A DNA stretch of 14,173 bases. It comes from Halobacteriales archaeon SW_9_67_24. Its GTDB lineage: Archaea; Halobacteriota; Halobacteria; Halobacteriales; Halococcaceae. Numbering within the stretch: position 1 is the stretch's first letter; every line of letters starts with the position of its first letter. The stretch lies in NCBI GenBank assembly GCA_003022685.1, contig PXSV01000158.1:1-14173 (forward strand), written 5' to 3'. Below are positions 1 through 7,399 of the stretch, piece by piece. The notes below the pieces were generated by a model that was not told where the DNA came from, did not search any database, and saw nothing but the letters and a program-made list of their open reading frames with translations. Made by a program: the position numbers and the translations under genes.

Positions 1-477
1 GACATCGACGCCGACCAGGTGCTCTACGTCGGCGGCGGGAAGTTCCACCCTCTCGGCCTCGCGATGGAACACCCTGACAAGCGCGTGGTGATCGCCGATC
101 CCATCAACAACGCCGTTTCGGTCGCCGATACCGAAAAATTCCTCAAACAACGGTACGGGGCCGTCCACCGCGCGATGGACGCCGAGAAGTGGGGCGTGAT
201 TTTCTGTACGAAGATCGGCCAGGGCCGGTACGACCAAGCCGAGAAGATCGTCGACGGGAACGAGAACGCCTACCTCATCACGATGGACGAGGTCACGCCC
301 GACAGGTTACGAAACTTCGATATGGACGCGTTCGTCAACACCGGGTGTCCACGGATCACCACCGACGACGGCCCGCAGTTCCACAAACCGATGCTCACGC
401 CGGGCGAGTACGAGATCGCGGTCGGCAACGAGCCGCTCGATTCGCTCTCCTTCGATACCTTCCACGACACCTGGTGA
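1..477 (+). CDS. dph2: Dph2, diphthamide biosynthesis enzyme (3' part)
   Basis: This is the C-terminal 158 residues of the archaeal radical-SAM-like enzyme that starts diphthamide synthesis. The family transfers the 3-amino-3-carboxypropyl group of SAM to a histidine of elongation factor 2. The frame is open from base 1, so the start lies outside the window. Seen here are the YVGGGKFHPLG segment near the visible start, FCTKIGQGRYDQA in the middle, and VNTGCPRITTDDG near the end. The Cys of the CPR motif is the last of three cysteines that bind the 4Fe-4S cluster in known Dph2 proteins; the other two would lie upstream. The C-terminus (FDTFHDTW) ends in a TGA at 475-477. The gene converges on the minus-strand lipoprotein gene with a 38-bp gap. 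That gap holds a short hairpin with arms 481-485 and 495-499. The family assignment is secure. Confidence 0.93.
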   Translation, partial: DIDADQVLYVGGGKFHPLGLAMEHPDKRVVIADPINNAVSVADTEKFLKQRYGAVHRAMDAEKWGVIFCTKIGQGRYDQAEKIVDGNENAYLITMDEVTPDRLRNFDMDAFVNTGCPRITTDDGPQFHKPMLTPGEYEIAVGNEPLDSLSFDTFHDTW

Positions 478-480
478 GCC

Positions 481-499
481 GCCGGAAAGAACAGCCGGC
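481..499. terminator. Short hairpin between convergent genes
   Basis: Perfect 5-bp arms GCCGG (481-485) and CCGGC (495-499) enclose a 9-base A-rich loop. The hairpin lies 3 bp past the dph2 stop and 17 bp past the end of the facing lipoprotein gene. No T tract follows on either strand, and haloarchaeal termination usually depends on U-rich tracts. A terminator role is therefore only suggested by position. Confidence 0.2.
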
Positions 500-515
500 T
501 CGCCACGATCGACCG

Positions 516-1643
516 TTACGCGTCGGTCTCGGTGCCGGTCTCGCTCGCGCTGATCTCGTAGGTCGATCCCTCGTACCCGATGACTCGTCCCTGAACACCG
601 AACGGTGGCGACGACGCCGTTTGACCGGTCAGGCGCACTTCGTCGACGCTCCGTTCGGTCGCCAACGCGAGTGCATCTTGGAGGGGAGCGTTCGTTCTCC
701 GTGGTCGGACGACCTGCTCCGTGATGAGACGCCGGTCCGGTGCTTCGTCCACCCGTTCGAGAACGTACGTCGCCTCGCGGGCGTACTCGCTGTCGGCGTT
801 GCCACCCGTCCAGCGGGCCGTAAGAACGTCGCCCTCGACGGCGACGCTTGCGACGTTCTCGGTTGTCGTCAGCTCGATTGAATCGCCGCGAACGTCGATG
901 GTCGCCGCAAACGCCGTCTGTCGCTTGTAGCTCCCACCCTCGAACCAGCCGTCGATGCCGAACGCGTAGCGACCGCCACCGAGTCCGGCGACCGTCCGCC
1001 GACTCGTGTCGTCCAATTCCCCTCCCGAATCCACGTTCGGGGGCGAGACGTCGCCGACCGCGCCCGACATCGAGACGGCCCACGTGTGGCTCTCGCCAGC
1101 AGCGAGGGGTGTGAGCGGCTGGGGCCAGATTTGCGGCGCGACGAGATACCACTCGCCGTCGACCTGTTTGTGGAGACGCGCGCTGTAGAAGTTCGTCTGG
1201 AGGGAGCTGTCGGTGCCGTTTTCGAGCGTGAACTCGATCTCGCCTGGCAGGTCGAGCCCCGAGCGCGACGGCTCCATCACCATCGGTGCGTCGTCGGGAG
1301 CGGCGTCATAGCAGACGACGCTCACCACGTCGTCGCCGTACCCGGGACAGTCACCGGGCGCAGCCTGGAGTTGTGGTAGCGTCGGCGTCGCGGTGCCAGG
1401 CGTCTCGGTATCGGGTGCCTCGGTGTCCGTCGGCTCGCTCGGCTCGACGGTGGTGTCGGTCGGTTCGGTGGTCGTTCGTTCCGTCCTCGGTGCACTCATC
1501 GCGGGTTCGGTCGAGGAGGGAGTTCCGGCTGGGCGTTCCGTCGTCGAACCCCGATCGCTCGTTCTGCCCCCGCCTGATTGTGATTCCGAGAGGCAGCCCG
1601 TGGAGCCGACCACGAGCGCCGCGACGAAGTGACGGCGATCCAT
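516..1643 (-). CDS. Tat-type lipoprotein with Thr-rich linker and putative Ig-like domain
   Basis: A 375-residue exported protein of unknown function. It starts at the ATG at 1643 with twin Arg (MDRRHF), a short hydrophobic stretch and a lipobox (GSTG-Cys17). This is the usual form of haloarchaeal Tat lipoproteins, so the mature protein should be lipid-anchored outside the membrane. Residues 22-92 are a low-complexity Thr/Ser/Pro/Glu linker, likely a stalk and possibly O-glycosylated (inference). Residues 99-260 look like a beta-rich domain: LPGEIEFTLENGT, a DGEWYLV segment, then GGGRYAFGIDGWF. That order recalls bacterial Ig-like domains, but this is a resemblance and not a firm match. C99 and C111 could form a disulfide. 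The C-terminal part (about 270-375) includes TYVLERV and an acidic, Thr-rich tail. A second Thr-stalked Tat lipoprotein lies two genes upstream at 2926-3711. Confidence 0.82.
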   Translation of the reverse strand: MDRRHFVAALVVGSTGCLSESQSGGGRTSDRGSTTERPAGTPSSTEPAMSAPRTERTTTEPTDTTVEPSEPTDTEAPDTETPGTATPTLPQLQAAPGDCPGYGDDVVSVVCYDAAPDDAPMVMEPSRSGLDLPGEIEFTLENGTDSSLQTNFYSARLHKQVDGEWYLVAPQIWPQPLTPLAAGESHTWAVSMSGAVGDVSPPNVDSGGELDDTSRRTVAGLGGGRYAFGIDGWFEGGSYKRQTAFAATIDVRGDSIELTTTENVASVAVEGDVLTARWTGGNADSEYAREATYVLERVDEAPDRRLITEQVVRPRRTNAPLQDALALATERSVDEVRLTGQTASSPPFGVQGRVIGYEGSTYEISASETGTETDA

Positions 1644-1664
1644 ACTGACCTATTCGACACTAAC

Positions 1665-1670
1665 TGTAAG
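1665..1670 (-). promoter_or_regulatory. Possible TATA element of the 516-1643 lipoprotein gene
   Basis: On the minus strand this reads CTTACA, preceded by an A-rich CAAAACA that could be the BRE. It lies 22-27 bases upstream of the ATG at 1643, the spacing expected for a leaderless or near-leaderless haloarchaeal transcript. The match to a TATA box is weak. Confidence 0.25.
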
Positions 1671-1893
1671 TGTTTTGTGCCGGTGTCGGCTCCGCCGGCG
1701 GTGCCAGCGAGGACGTCGCTGCGACCTACCCGGACCACCGGAGCCCGCGCTCGACTCGCGTCTCGGGAACCGACCCGACGACGCCGAACGGCACCCGATT
1801 TAGGAACCAGCCGACGCCGAGATCGATCGTTCAACTGTGATGACAGCGAAGAACCACCATTCGGTTCCAGCGGTTGCGAGTCCAGCGATCACG

Positions 1894-1898
1894 AAAAA
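1894..1898 (-). terminator. U5 tract downstream of the aldo/keto reductase gene
   Basis: The minus strand reads TTTTT about 30 bases after the reductase stop codon, in an otherwise GC-rich region. Intrinsic termination in archaea often needs little more than a U tract, so this is a plausible 3' end. No stable stem precedes it. Confidence 0.35.
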
Positions 1899-1927
1899 TG
1901 AGGCCGGACATCGCGAGAACGCCGACC

Positions 1928-2764
1928 TCAGTTCTCGATCGTTTCGATCTCGTCGTCGGAGAGGTCGATCTCCGAGGCTGCGACGTTCTCCTCCAGATGA
2001 TCGACGCTCGACGTGCCAGGGATCGGCAACATTACAGAAGAGTGTTGGAGCAGCCACGCAAGCCCCACTTGATACTCGGTTGCGTCGTGGTTGTCGGCGA
2101 CCTCACCGACCCCATCGAGTTCGCCCGAGCCGAGCGGGGCCCACGGGATGAAGCCGATGTCGTGGTCCTCGCAGTATTCGAGCACTGCCTCGTGCTCGCG
2201 GTCGCCGGCGTTGTACTGGTTCTGGACGGTGGCGATCTCGACCACGTCGCGGGCCGTTTCGAGCTGGTCGACCGAGACGTTCGAGACGCCGACGTGTCGG
2301 ACTTTCCCCTCGTCCTTGAACTCCGCGAAGGTGTTCACCGACTTCTCGTAGTCGACGTCCGGATCGGGGCGATGGAACTGATACAGATCGATCTCGTCGG
2401 TCCGGAGGCGATCGAGGCTGCCGAGGATCGCGTTGCGGAGGTAGCCCGGTTCGCCACACCGCGGCCACGCGCTGTCGCGGTCGTCGCGCCAGAGGCCACC
2501 TTTGGTTGCGACGAACGCCTCGTCGTACGGTGCGAGCGCCTCGCCGATCAGGCGCTCGGAGACCGCCGGGCCGTAGGAGTCGGCGGTGTCGATGAAGTCG
2601 ACGCCAAGGTCGGTCGCGCGCTGGAGGACCTCCCTGGCTTCCTTCTCGTCGTCGGGTGGGCCGATGATCCCCTCGCCGGTGAGCCGCATTGCGCCGAACC
2701 CCAGTCGATGGACCGTATCCTCGCCGCCGATGTCGAACGTGTCGCTCCGGTTTTCGGTTGCCAT
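1928..2764 (-). CDS. Aldo/keto reductase
   Basis: An NAD(P)H-dependent oxidoreductase of the aldo/keto reductase family: a cytoplasmic TIM barrel that reduces carbonyls or oxidises alcohols. The substrate cannot be read from the sequence. The ATG at 2764 gives 278 residues, normal for the family. The frame stays open far upstream but overlaps the next gene there and has no family similarity, so that part was excluded. The catalytic tetrad is visible: D59 and Y64 in DFIDTADSYG, K88 in VATKGG and H131 in LYQFHRPDPD. The substrate/cofactor motif VGVSN follows at about 160, and PIPGTSS, the late phosphate-binding turn of the NADP site, lies near the end. Overall it resembles the bacterial YdbC/IolS-like groups. 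It sits between two lipoprotein genes with gaps of 284 and 161 bp, so it is probably transcribed alone. A weak AT-rich element (GAAAGAG) lies about 30 bp upstream. Confidence 0.92.
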   Translation of the reverse strand: MATENRSDTFDIGGEDTVHRLGFGAMRLTGEGIIGPPDDEKEAREVLQRATDLGVDFIDTADSYGPAVSERLIGEALAPYDEAFVATKGGLWRDDRDSAWPRCGEPGYLRNAILGSLDRLRTDEIDLYQFHRPDPDVDYEKSVNTFAEFKDEGKVRHVGVSNVSVDQLETARDVVEIATVQNQYNAGDREHEAVLEYCEDHDIGFIPWAPLGSGELDGVGEVADNHDATEYQVGLAWLLQHSSVMLPIPGTSSVDHLEENVAASEIDLSDDEIETIEN

Positions 2765-2925
2765 CGTCGCCACCGACGACCGACCGACAGTAGCCTCTTT
2801 CGGCCCCGGCAGTCGATCGGGCGTTTCTCGGACCGTAGCGACCGCGGGGAGCAGCCGATCGGGGAGGACAAATCTAGATGACGTAGCGAACGCCAGGCAC
2901 GACGAACACGAAACCAGGGAGCGGG

Positions 2926-3711
2926 TCAGCCGAGCCGGGCGAGCTTCTCGGTCTGCCGGCGTGCGATCTCGACGAGCGCGTTCAGCCGCGACTCGCGGGA
3001 CGGGAGCGAGCCAGTGGGTCCGTCCGCTTGTCTCGGCGTGTGGGTCATGCGGAACACGTGGTCGGCGGCGACGACCTCGATGTCGGTCCGTGGCCCCGAC
3101 CACCACGCGAACGCGGTGTCGCCGACCGCAGGACTGGCGGTCTCGACGTCCTCTCGCGCGCGATACCGATCCGGGAGGTTCCCGAGCGAGCACGTCCCGC
3201 CGAGTGCGTCGAGCGTTTGCCCCTCACACCGCCAGAGCCGCGTTCGGAGGGTCCGTGTGTATTCCTGTGTGCCACGGTAGAGCGCCGTTATCGTGCCGTT
3301 CGCCCGCACCCGGGGCGCGGAGTCGTCGACGTACCCCCAGCCCGCGCCGAGCGATGGCGCGAGCAACAGCCTGTTCGCGGGCGGCTCCGGGGTCGGGACT
3401 GGCGTTGCCATCTCCGTCGTCGTCGACGCGGTGGTGGTCCGAACGGTCGTCGATTCGGCGGTCGTCGGTCGGATCGTCGACGTGGTGGTCGATTCGGTGG
3501 TCGTCCGAACGGTTGTCGGTTCGTCGGTGGTCCGTCTGAGCATCGGTTCCGTCGTGGCGCGCTCGGTCGGTGGCTCCTCGGTCGCGCCTCTCGTCGGCTG
3601 CCGGGCCGTCGTTCCCGCGTCCGGCTCCTCCGACGCGTTCGACGAACAGCCTGCGACGCCGACGATGCCGGCGATCGCGCCCAGTCTACGAAAGAAATCG
3701 CGTCTCCGCAT
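2926..3711 (-). CDS. Tat-type lipoprotein with Thr-repeat stalk
   Basis: A 261-residue exported lipoprotein of unknown function. The N-terminus MRRRDFFRRLG is a clear Tat signal. A hydrophobic core and lipobox (GVAG-Cys22) follow. ATG at 3711 was chosen over the GTG just before it because it matches the spacing to a TATA-like element. Residues 30-110 are a Thr/Glu/Pro/Ser stalk with an imperfect internal repeat (TTVRTTTESTTT, then TTVRTTTASTTT). In the DNA these copies lie 66 bp apart, around 3439 and 3505. Residues 114-261 form the apparent globular domain, with C162 and C174 as a possible disulfide. This part contains GDTAFAWWSGP followed by VVAADHVFRMTH. A small domain with a GD-x-A-F segment followed by a hydrophobic strand is a pattern I associate with small secreted haloarchaeal proteins, but I cannot name a family. 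The C-terminus is a basic amphipathic helix. Confidence 0.82.
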   Translation of the reverse strand: MRRRDFFRRLGAIAGIVGVAGCSSNASEEPDAGTTARQPTRGATEEPPTERATTEPMLRRTTDEPTTVRTTTESTTTSTIRPTTAESTTVRTTTASTTTEMATPVPTPEPPANRLLLAPSLGAGWGYVDDSAPRVRANGTITALYRGTQEYTRTLRTRLWRCEGQTLDALGGTCSLGNLPDRYRAREDVETASPAVGDTAFAWWSGPRTDIEVVAADHVFRMTHTPRQADGPTGSLPSRESRLNALVEIARRQTEKLARLG

Positions 3712-3732
3712 CACTCTGGCGTGTGTCGGGCC

Positions 3733-3738
3733 AATATA
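3733..3738 (-). promoter_or_regulatory. TATA box for the 2926-3711 lipoprotein gene
   Basis: On the minus strand the bases read TATATT, inside GCGTATATTGG. They lie 22-27 bases upstream of the ATG at 3711. The AT-rich hexamer stands out in this GC-rich DNA, and the distance fits leaderless transcription. This also supports ATG 3711 over the upstream GTG. Confidence 0.45.
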
Positions 3739-3876
3739 CGCCGACAGCAGCCCGGACTGGTCTGATTCATCGGCTGTAGTCCCCGTTCCCTCTCAATGGT
3801 CGTGAGCGTGACGGTTTCGTACGGAAACCGCTCGGTATCCCGACGTCGCCTCGCGTTCCGATGTTGACCACACCGC

Positions 3877-4974
3877 TCAGAACCCGCGGCGGTACTGCAC
3901 CGGCGGCTCGGCTCCCTCGGGCCGATCCAGCGTCTCGGCGGCGTGAAGCGAAAAATACGGATCGCGGAGGTGCTCGCGCGCGAGGATCGCGAGCTCGGCC
4001 CGCCCGTTGCGCACGATCGCGTCAGCGTGTTCCGGACTCTCGATCCCACCGACCGCTCCGACCGCGATTTCCGCTTCGCTCTCCGTGCGGATCCGCTCGG
4101 CGTACGGCACCTGGTAGCCCGGTCCCGTCGCCGAGATCTCCTGGTCGGGATGGAGCCCGCCAGCGCTCACGTCGATCAGGTCCGCACCCACAATCGAGAG
4201 GTCGTCGGCGAGATCCACCGACCCCTCGACCGTCCACGAGTCGCGGTCGGGCAGCCAGTCGGTCGCCGAAATCCGGACGAACACTGGGTTTTCGTCGGGC
4301 CAGACCTCCCGTATCGCCGCCGTCACTTCACGGACCAGTCGGGTCCGGTCCGTGAACGATCCCCCGTAGTCGTCGTTGCGGCGGTTCGTCACCGGCGAGA
4401 GGAACTCGTGGAGGAGGTAGCCGTGGGCCGCGTGGACCTCCGCAACCACGAACCCGGCCTCGCGGGCGCGCTCGGCCGCTACCCCGAAGGAATCGATCAC
4501 GTCCTCGATGTCTGCCTGCGTCATCTCCGCCGTCGCTGGCGCGTCGCCGTCGCCGGGCCACGGGACGGCGCTCGGCGCGATCGTCTCCCAGCCACCGTGG
4601 TCGGGCTGGAGCGGTTCACTGCCATCCCAGGGACGGCTCTTCGATGCCTTCCGGCCGGCGTGGGCGAGCTGGATCGCCGGCACCGAGCCTTGGTCCTCGA
4701 TGAACGACGCCACCGGCGCGAGTGCCTCGCCGTGTTCGTCGCTCCAGATCCCGAGATCCTCGGGCGAGATCCGCCCCCGGGACTCGACCGCGGTCGCCTC
4801 GGTCATCACGATCCCGGCTCCGCCGACCGCGCGGCTGCCGAGGTGGACGAGATGCCAGTCGGTCGCAAGCCCGTCACGATCCTCACAGGAGTACTGGCAC
4901 ATCGGCGAGACCATCACCCGATTCGGGACACTGGTCTCGCGCAGTTCGAGCGGCGCAAACAGATCGTCCGTCAT
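3877..4974 (-). CDS. Old-yellow-enzyme family NADH:flavin oxidoreductase (YqjM-like)
   Basis: An FMN-dependent ene-reductase homologue of 365 residues, a single TIM-barrel domain like Bacillus YqjM and unlike the longer 2,4-dienoyl-CoA reductases. It would reduce activated C=C bonds or quinones; the natural substrate is unknown. The start is fixed by MTDDLFAPLELRETSVPNR. C26 and Y28 (SPMCQYSC) match the redox-tuning Cys and active-site Tyr of the YqjM class. QLAHAGRKAS lies at about 102-111. The substrate-binding pair is H181 and H184, with Y186 following, in EVHAAHGYLLHEFLSP. NRRNDDYGGS follows (197-206), and an R in VFVRISATDW (234). The phosphate-binding C-terminal part has VGAVGGI and LAREHLRDPYF, ending in QYRRGF, where YqjM proteins place an Arg from the neighbouring subunit. 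All key residues are present. It lies 116 bp from the upstream hydrolase gene on the same strand, and co-transcription is possible but not shown. Confidence 0.94.
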   Translation of the reverse strand: MTDDLFAPLELRETSVPNRVMVSPMCQYSCEDRDGLATDWHLVHLGSRAVGGAGIVMTEATAVESRGRISPEDLGIWSDEHGEALAPVASFIEDQGSVPAIQLAHAGRKASKSRPWDGSEPLQPDHGGWETIAPSAVPWPGDGDAPATAEMTQADIEDVIDSFGVAAERAREAGFVVAEVHAAHGYLLHEFLSPVTNRRNDDYGGSFTDRTRLVREVTAAIREVWPDENPVFVRISATDWLPDRDSWTVEGSVDLADDLSIVGADLIDVSAGGLHPDQEISATGPGYQVPYAERIRTESEAEIAVGAVGGIESPEHADAIVRNGRAELAILAREHLRDPYFSLHAAETLDRPEGAEPPVQYRRGF

Positions 4975-5090
4975 CGGTGGTGCGTAGCCGGGTCCCGGGA
5001 AAGTCGGTGACGAAAGCGGAGAATCGTGGATCGTCTTCGGACACCGGCAATCGCGGTCCGTCGCGGAGTGGCCTCGTCTGCTGTACGGGA

Positions 5091-6035
5091 CTACCCGTCG
5101 AACGCGTCCCGGAGGCCGTCGGCGACCGTCTCGACCCCGTCGTGCGACCGATCGACGACACCGAGCATGCTCACGAACCCGTGAATCATCCCCGGGAAGT
5201 GCTCGTGCTCGACCGCGACGCCCGATTCTTCGAGGCGGTCGACGTAGGCGATCCCCTCGTCGCGGAGCGGGTCGAACCCCGCCGTGATGACGGTCGCGGG
5301 CGGCAGCCCACCAAGATCACGTGCCAGCAGCGGCGCGGCGTACTCGTTGCGCGCGTCGAGGTCGTCCTGGATGTAGCGCTCCTCGAACCACTCCATGCTC
5401 TCGCGTTCGAGGAGATAGCCCTCGGCGTTCTCCTCGTAGGAGTCGAAGTCGGTTCCCACGGCGGAGTTCACTGCCGGATAGATCAGCGACTGATGACACA
5501 GGTCGGGACCGTCGCGGTCGCGCGCGAGCAGCGTGACCGCGGCCGCGAGGTTCCCGCCCGCACTGTCGCCGCCGACCGCTATTTTCCGGGGATCGCCCCC
5601 GAGATCCGGTGCATACTCCGCGGCCCACTCGACGGCCGCATAGCAGTCCTCGACCGCCGCGGGGAACGGGTGCTCGGGCGCGCGGCGGTAGTCGACCGAG
5701 ATCACGAGACACCCAGCCGCGTTCGTCACCGCGCGACAGAACGGATCGTGCGTATCGAGATCGCCGACCACCCACCCGCCGCCGTGGAACGTGACGAACA
5801 CTCCCAACGGCTCGTTCGGGCCGTTCTCGGGTGCGTAGACCCGGACCGGGATCGGTCTCTCGGGCCCTGGAATCGTGAAGTTCTGCACGTCGCCGACGGA
5901 CTGAGGATCGGGCATCGAGAGCAGTTCGTCTTGCTGCTCGCGCGCGGTTTCGACCGAGACGCCGTAGGTCGGCGGCACGCGTCGCTGTTCGAGCAGATCG
6001 AGCACCTGGCGCGCCTGAGGATCGAGTTCCGCCAT
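5091..6035 (-). CDS. Alpha/beta hydrolase, hormone-sensitive-lipase family esterase
   Basis: A carboxylesterase-type hydrolase of 314 residues. The oxyanion motif HGGG is at 84-87 (FHGGGWVVGDLDTHD). The nucleophile is S158 in GGDSAGGN, and the triad is completed by D255 (GFDPLRDEG) and H285 (MIHGF). Also typical of the HSL (bacterial family IV) group are VDYRRAPEHPFPA at about 114-126 and the N-terminal cap helix region (residues 1-50). Substrates in this family are mostly short- to medium-chain esters, but none can be assigned here. ATG at 6035 is preferred. A GTG three codons upstream (6044) is also possible, but it falls inside the inverted repeat region of the promoter. The gene is divergent from the METTL5-like methylase, and their shared upstream region is only 101 bp. 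Confidence 0.93.
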   Translation of the reverse strand: MAELDPQARQVLDLLEQRRVPPTYGVSVETAREQQDELLSMPDPQSVGDVQNFTIPGPERPIPVRVYAPENGPNEPLGVFVTFHGGGWVVGDLDTHDPFCRAVTNAAGCLVISVDYRRAPEHPFPAAVEDCYAAVEWAAEYAPDLGGDPRKIAVGGDSAGGNLAAAVTLLARDRDGPDLCHQSLIYPAVNSAVGTDFDSYEENAEGYLLERESMEWFEERYIQDDLDARNEYAAPLLARDLGGLPPATVITAGFDPLRDEGIAYVDRLEESGVAVEHEHFPGMIHGFVSMLGVVDRSHDGVETVADGLRDAFDG

Positions 6036-6044
6036 CGCCGACAC

Positions 6045-6060
6045 CCACGGTGGCCCGTGG
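6045..6060. promoter_or_regulatory. Inverted repeat upstream of the hydrolase gene (possible operator)
   Basis: Perfect 6-bp arms CCACGG (6045-6050) and CCGTGG (6055-6060) are separated by 4 bases. The site starts 10 bp upstream of the hydrolase ATG and lies between the start codon and the place where its TATA box should be. A protein bound here would block initiation at the hydrolase gene. A 16-bp symmetrical site is a normal size for an archaeal repressor, but GC-rich palindromes also arise by chance in this DNA. Confidence 0.3.
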
Positions 6061-6103
6061 CTTAGGCTTCGGCCCCATCCGAATTACTGTCGAGAATTAC
6101 CAA

Positions 6104-6110
6104 ACTTTTT
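6104..6110 (+). promoter_or_regulatory. TATA element of the METTL5-like gene
   Basis: ACTTTTT, preceded by CCAA, lies 27-33 bases upstream of the ATG at 6137. It is part of one of the few AT-rich stretches here and fits the haloarchaeal spacing for a leaderless or very short-leader transcript. It also supports 6137 over an earlier start. Confidence 0.45.
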
Positions 6111-6136
6111 CGTATGTTCGTTGGGTATCTCCGACG

Positions 6137-6805
6137 ATGAGTTCCGTGAGCGCGCTGGCCCAGCGACTCGGAGTGGTCGCGGGGTTCGAGGATCCGCAAG
6201 TCGGTCTCGAACAGTACCCCACGCCGCCCGATCTCGCGGCCCACCTGATCCACGTCGCGGATCTCCAGGGCGACGTCGAGGGCCAGCGCGTGATCGATCT
6301 CGGCACCGGAACCGGAATGTTAGCGCTCGGTGCGGCGCTCCGGGGCCCGGCATCGGTCGTCGGGATCGACGTCGACCCTGACCCGCTCCGGACCGCGCGG
6401 GAAAACGAGCGCCGGGTCGGCACCACTGCCGACGTCTCGTGGGTCAGGGCCGACGCGACCGACGCGCCGCTTCGCTCGCGGGCCGAATCGAGTGCGGGGG
6501 CCGATGACCCTGCCCACGAGGACGACACGCCCACGACGGTCGTGATGAACCCGCCGTTCGGTGCGCAGAACGCGAACGAACACGCCGATCGGGCGTTCCT
6601 CGCCACGGCCGCGCGGATGGCCACGGTCTCGTACTCGGTTCACAACGCCGACAGCTCGAACTTCGTCGAGTCGTTCGCCGACGACAACGGGGGCGCGGTG
6701 ACGCGCGCCTACGGGGCCGAACTCGATCTCCCTCGGCAGTTCGAGTTCCACGACGCCGATTCTCGCACCGTGGACGCCGAGGTGTTCCGGATCGCGTGGG
6801 ACTAG
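6137..6805 (+). CDS. METTL5-like SAM-dependent methyltransferase
   Basis: A class I methyltransferase of 222 residues. The SAM-binding motif I is VIDLGTGTGMLALGAA (52-67) and the acidic end of strand beta-2 is GIDVD (76-80). The catalytic motif is N138-PPFG. NPPF marks enzymes that methylate exocyclic or ring nitrogens of nucleic acids or peptides. The whole layout, with QYPTPPDLAAHL before motif I and NPPFGAQNANEHADRAFL after it, matches archaeal relatives of METTL5, the rRNA m6A methyltransferase that works with TRMT112 in eukaryotes. Rather more substrate detail than that would be inference. ATG 6137 gives the expected N-terminus (MSSVSALAQRLG) and sits below a good TATA element. An acidic Ser/Asp insert at about 115-131 is probably a surface loop. 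The stop TAG overlaps the stop of the convergent NUDIX gene within one CTAG. Confidence 0.88.
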   Translation: MSSVSALAQRLGVVAGFEDPQVGLEQYPTPPDLAAHLIHVADLQGDVEGQRVIDLGTGTGMLALGAALRGPASVVGIDVDPDPLRTARENERRVGTTADVSWVRADATDAPLRSRAESSAGADDPAHEDDTPTTVVMNPPFGAQNANEHADRAFLATAARMATVSYSVHNADSSNFVESFADDNGGAVTRAYGAELDLPRQFEFHDADSRTVDAEVFRIAWD

Positions 6806-7375
6806 CGCGCGGCGAGCGCATCGGCGACTCTCGCTTCGTGGTCGGCGTGCCAGGCCTCGACCGTCGCCGGTGAACGATACTCCACGGCGAGCGCCTCGTG
6901 AGAGGGATCGATCCCGCCGCCGACGGCGCGACAGCGATAGACGAGGTTCACCTGGCCGTGGAACCCGCACTCGCCAGGCCGGCGATCGTAGACGTCGACC
7001 AGTCCGGCCAGCTCGACGTCGAGACCCGTTTCCTCGCGGGTCTCGCGGACGGCCGCCTCGGCGGGCGATTCGCCGGGTTCGACCCAGCCGCCAGGCAACC
7101 CCCCACGTCCCGTCGTCGGCGCGCTGGAGCAGGAGGACACGGTCATCGTCGTCGAACACGGCCGCCTCAGCCCCGACCTTCGTCGTGACGTGGCCGACCT
7201 CCTGCGCGAATCGCTCGCGGACCTCCTCGGGCGGGAGGTCGACGGTCCCGCCGGCGTACTCGCTCACGAGAGCGGCGACGCGCTCCCAGCGTTCTTCCTC
7301 CCACGGATCGTCGGCGTATTCGAGGCCATTGGTGGCGAGCAGCCGGAGTTCGTCGAGTAGCGGTTCGATTCGCAT
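6802..7375 (-). pseudogene. NUDIX hydrolase, frameshifted by one base
   Basis: Two frames together make one NUDIX hydrolase. From ATG 7375 the first frame reads an N-terminal helical region (LDELRLLATNGLEYADDPWEEERW), the form found in Nudix_N (PF12535-type) proteins, then VLLLQRADDGTWG. The second frame, to the TAG at 6802-6804, continues LPGGWVEPGES with a perfect NUDIX box G-x5-E-x7-RE-x2-EE-x-G-L. The break lies in a run of six G on the minus strand (7099-7104, CCCCCC on the plus strand). Five G would restore T-W-G-L-P-G-G-W and give 190 residues with the box at 96-118. NUDIX enzymes cleave nucleoside diphosphates linked to X; the PF12535 group includes ADP-ribose-type hydrolases. As written, the product would end up without the box. 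Since both halves are otherwise intact, this is either a recent mutation, a phase-variable run or a sequencing error. Confidence 0.88.
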
Positions 7376-7399
7376 GAATCCGACTGCGTGGCGGCGCGC

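Noticed and set aside
2765..3193. A 143-codon extension of the aldo/keto reductase upstream of ATG 2764
   Set aside because: The added residues are Arg-rich and lack family similarity. They run through the neighbouring lipoprotein gene, while the family normally starts near this ATG.
3421..3560. A CRISPR-like or regulatory tandem repeat array
   Set aside because: The repeated GGTGGTCGT-type bases are codons for the Thr-rich stalk of the lipoprotein (TTVRTTT units), in frame and irregular, with no spacers.
4722..6065. A 447-codon plus-strand frame across the oxidoreductase and esterase genes
   Set aside because: It spans two real genes in antisense and their intergenic gap, and its composition is a mirror of their codons. 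No motif was found.
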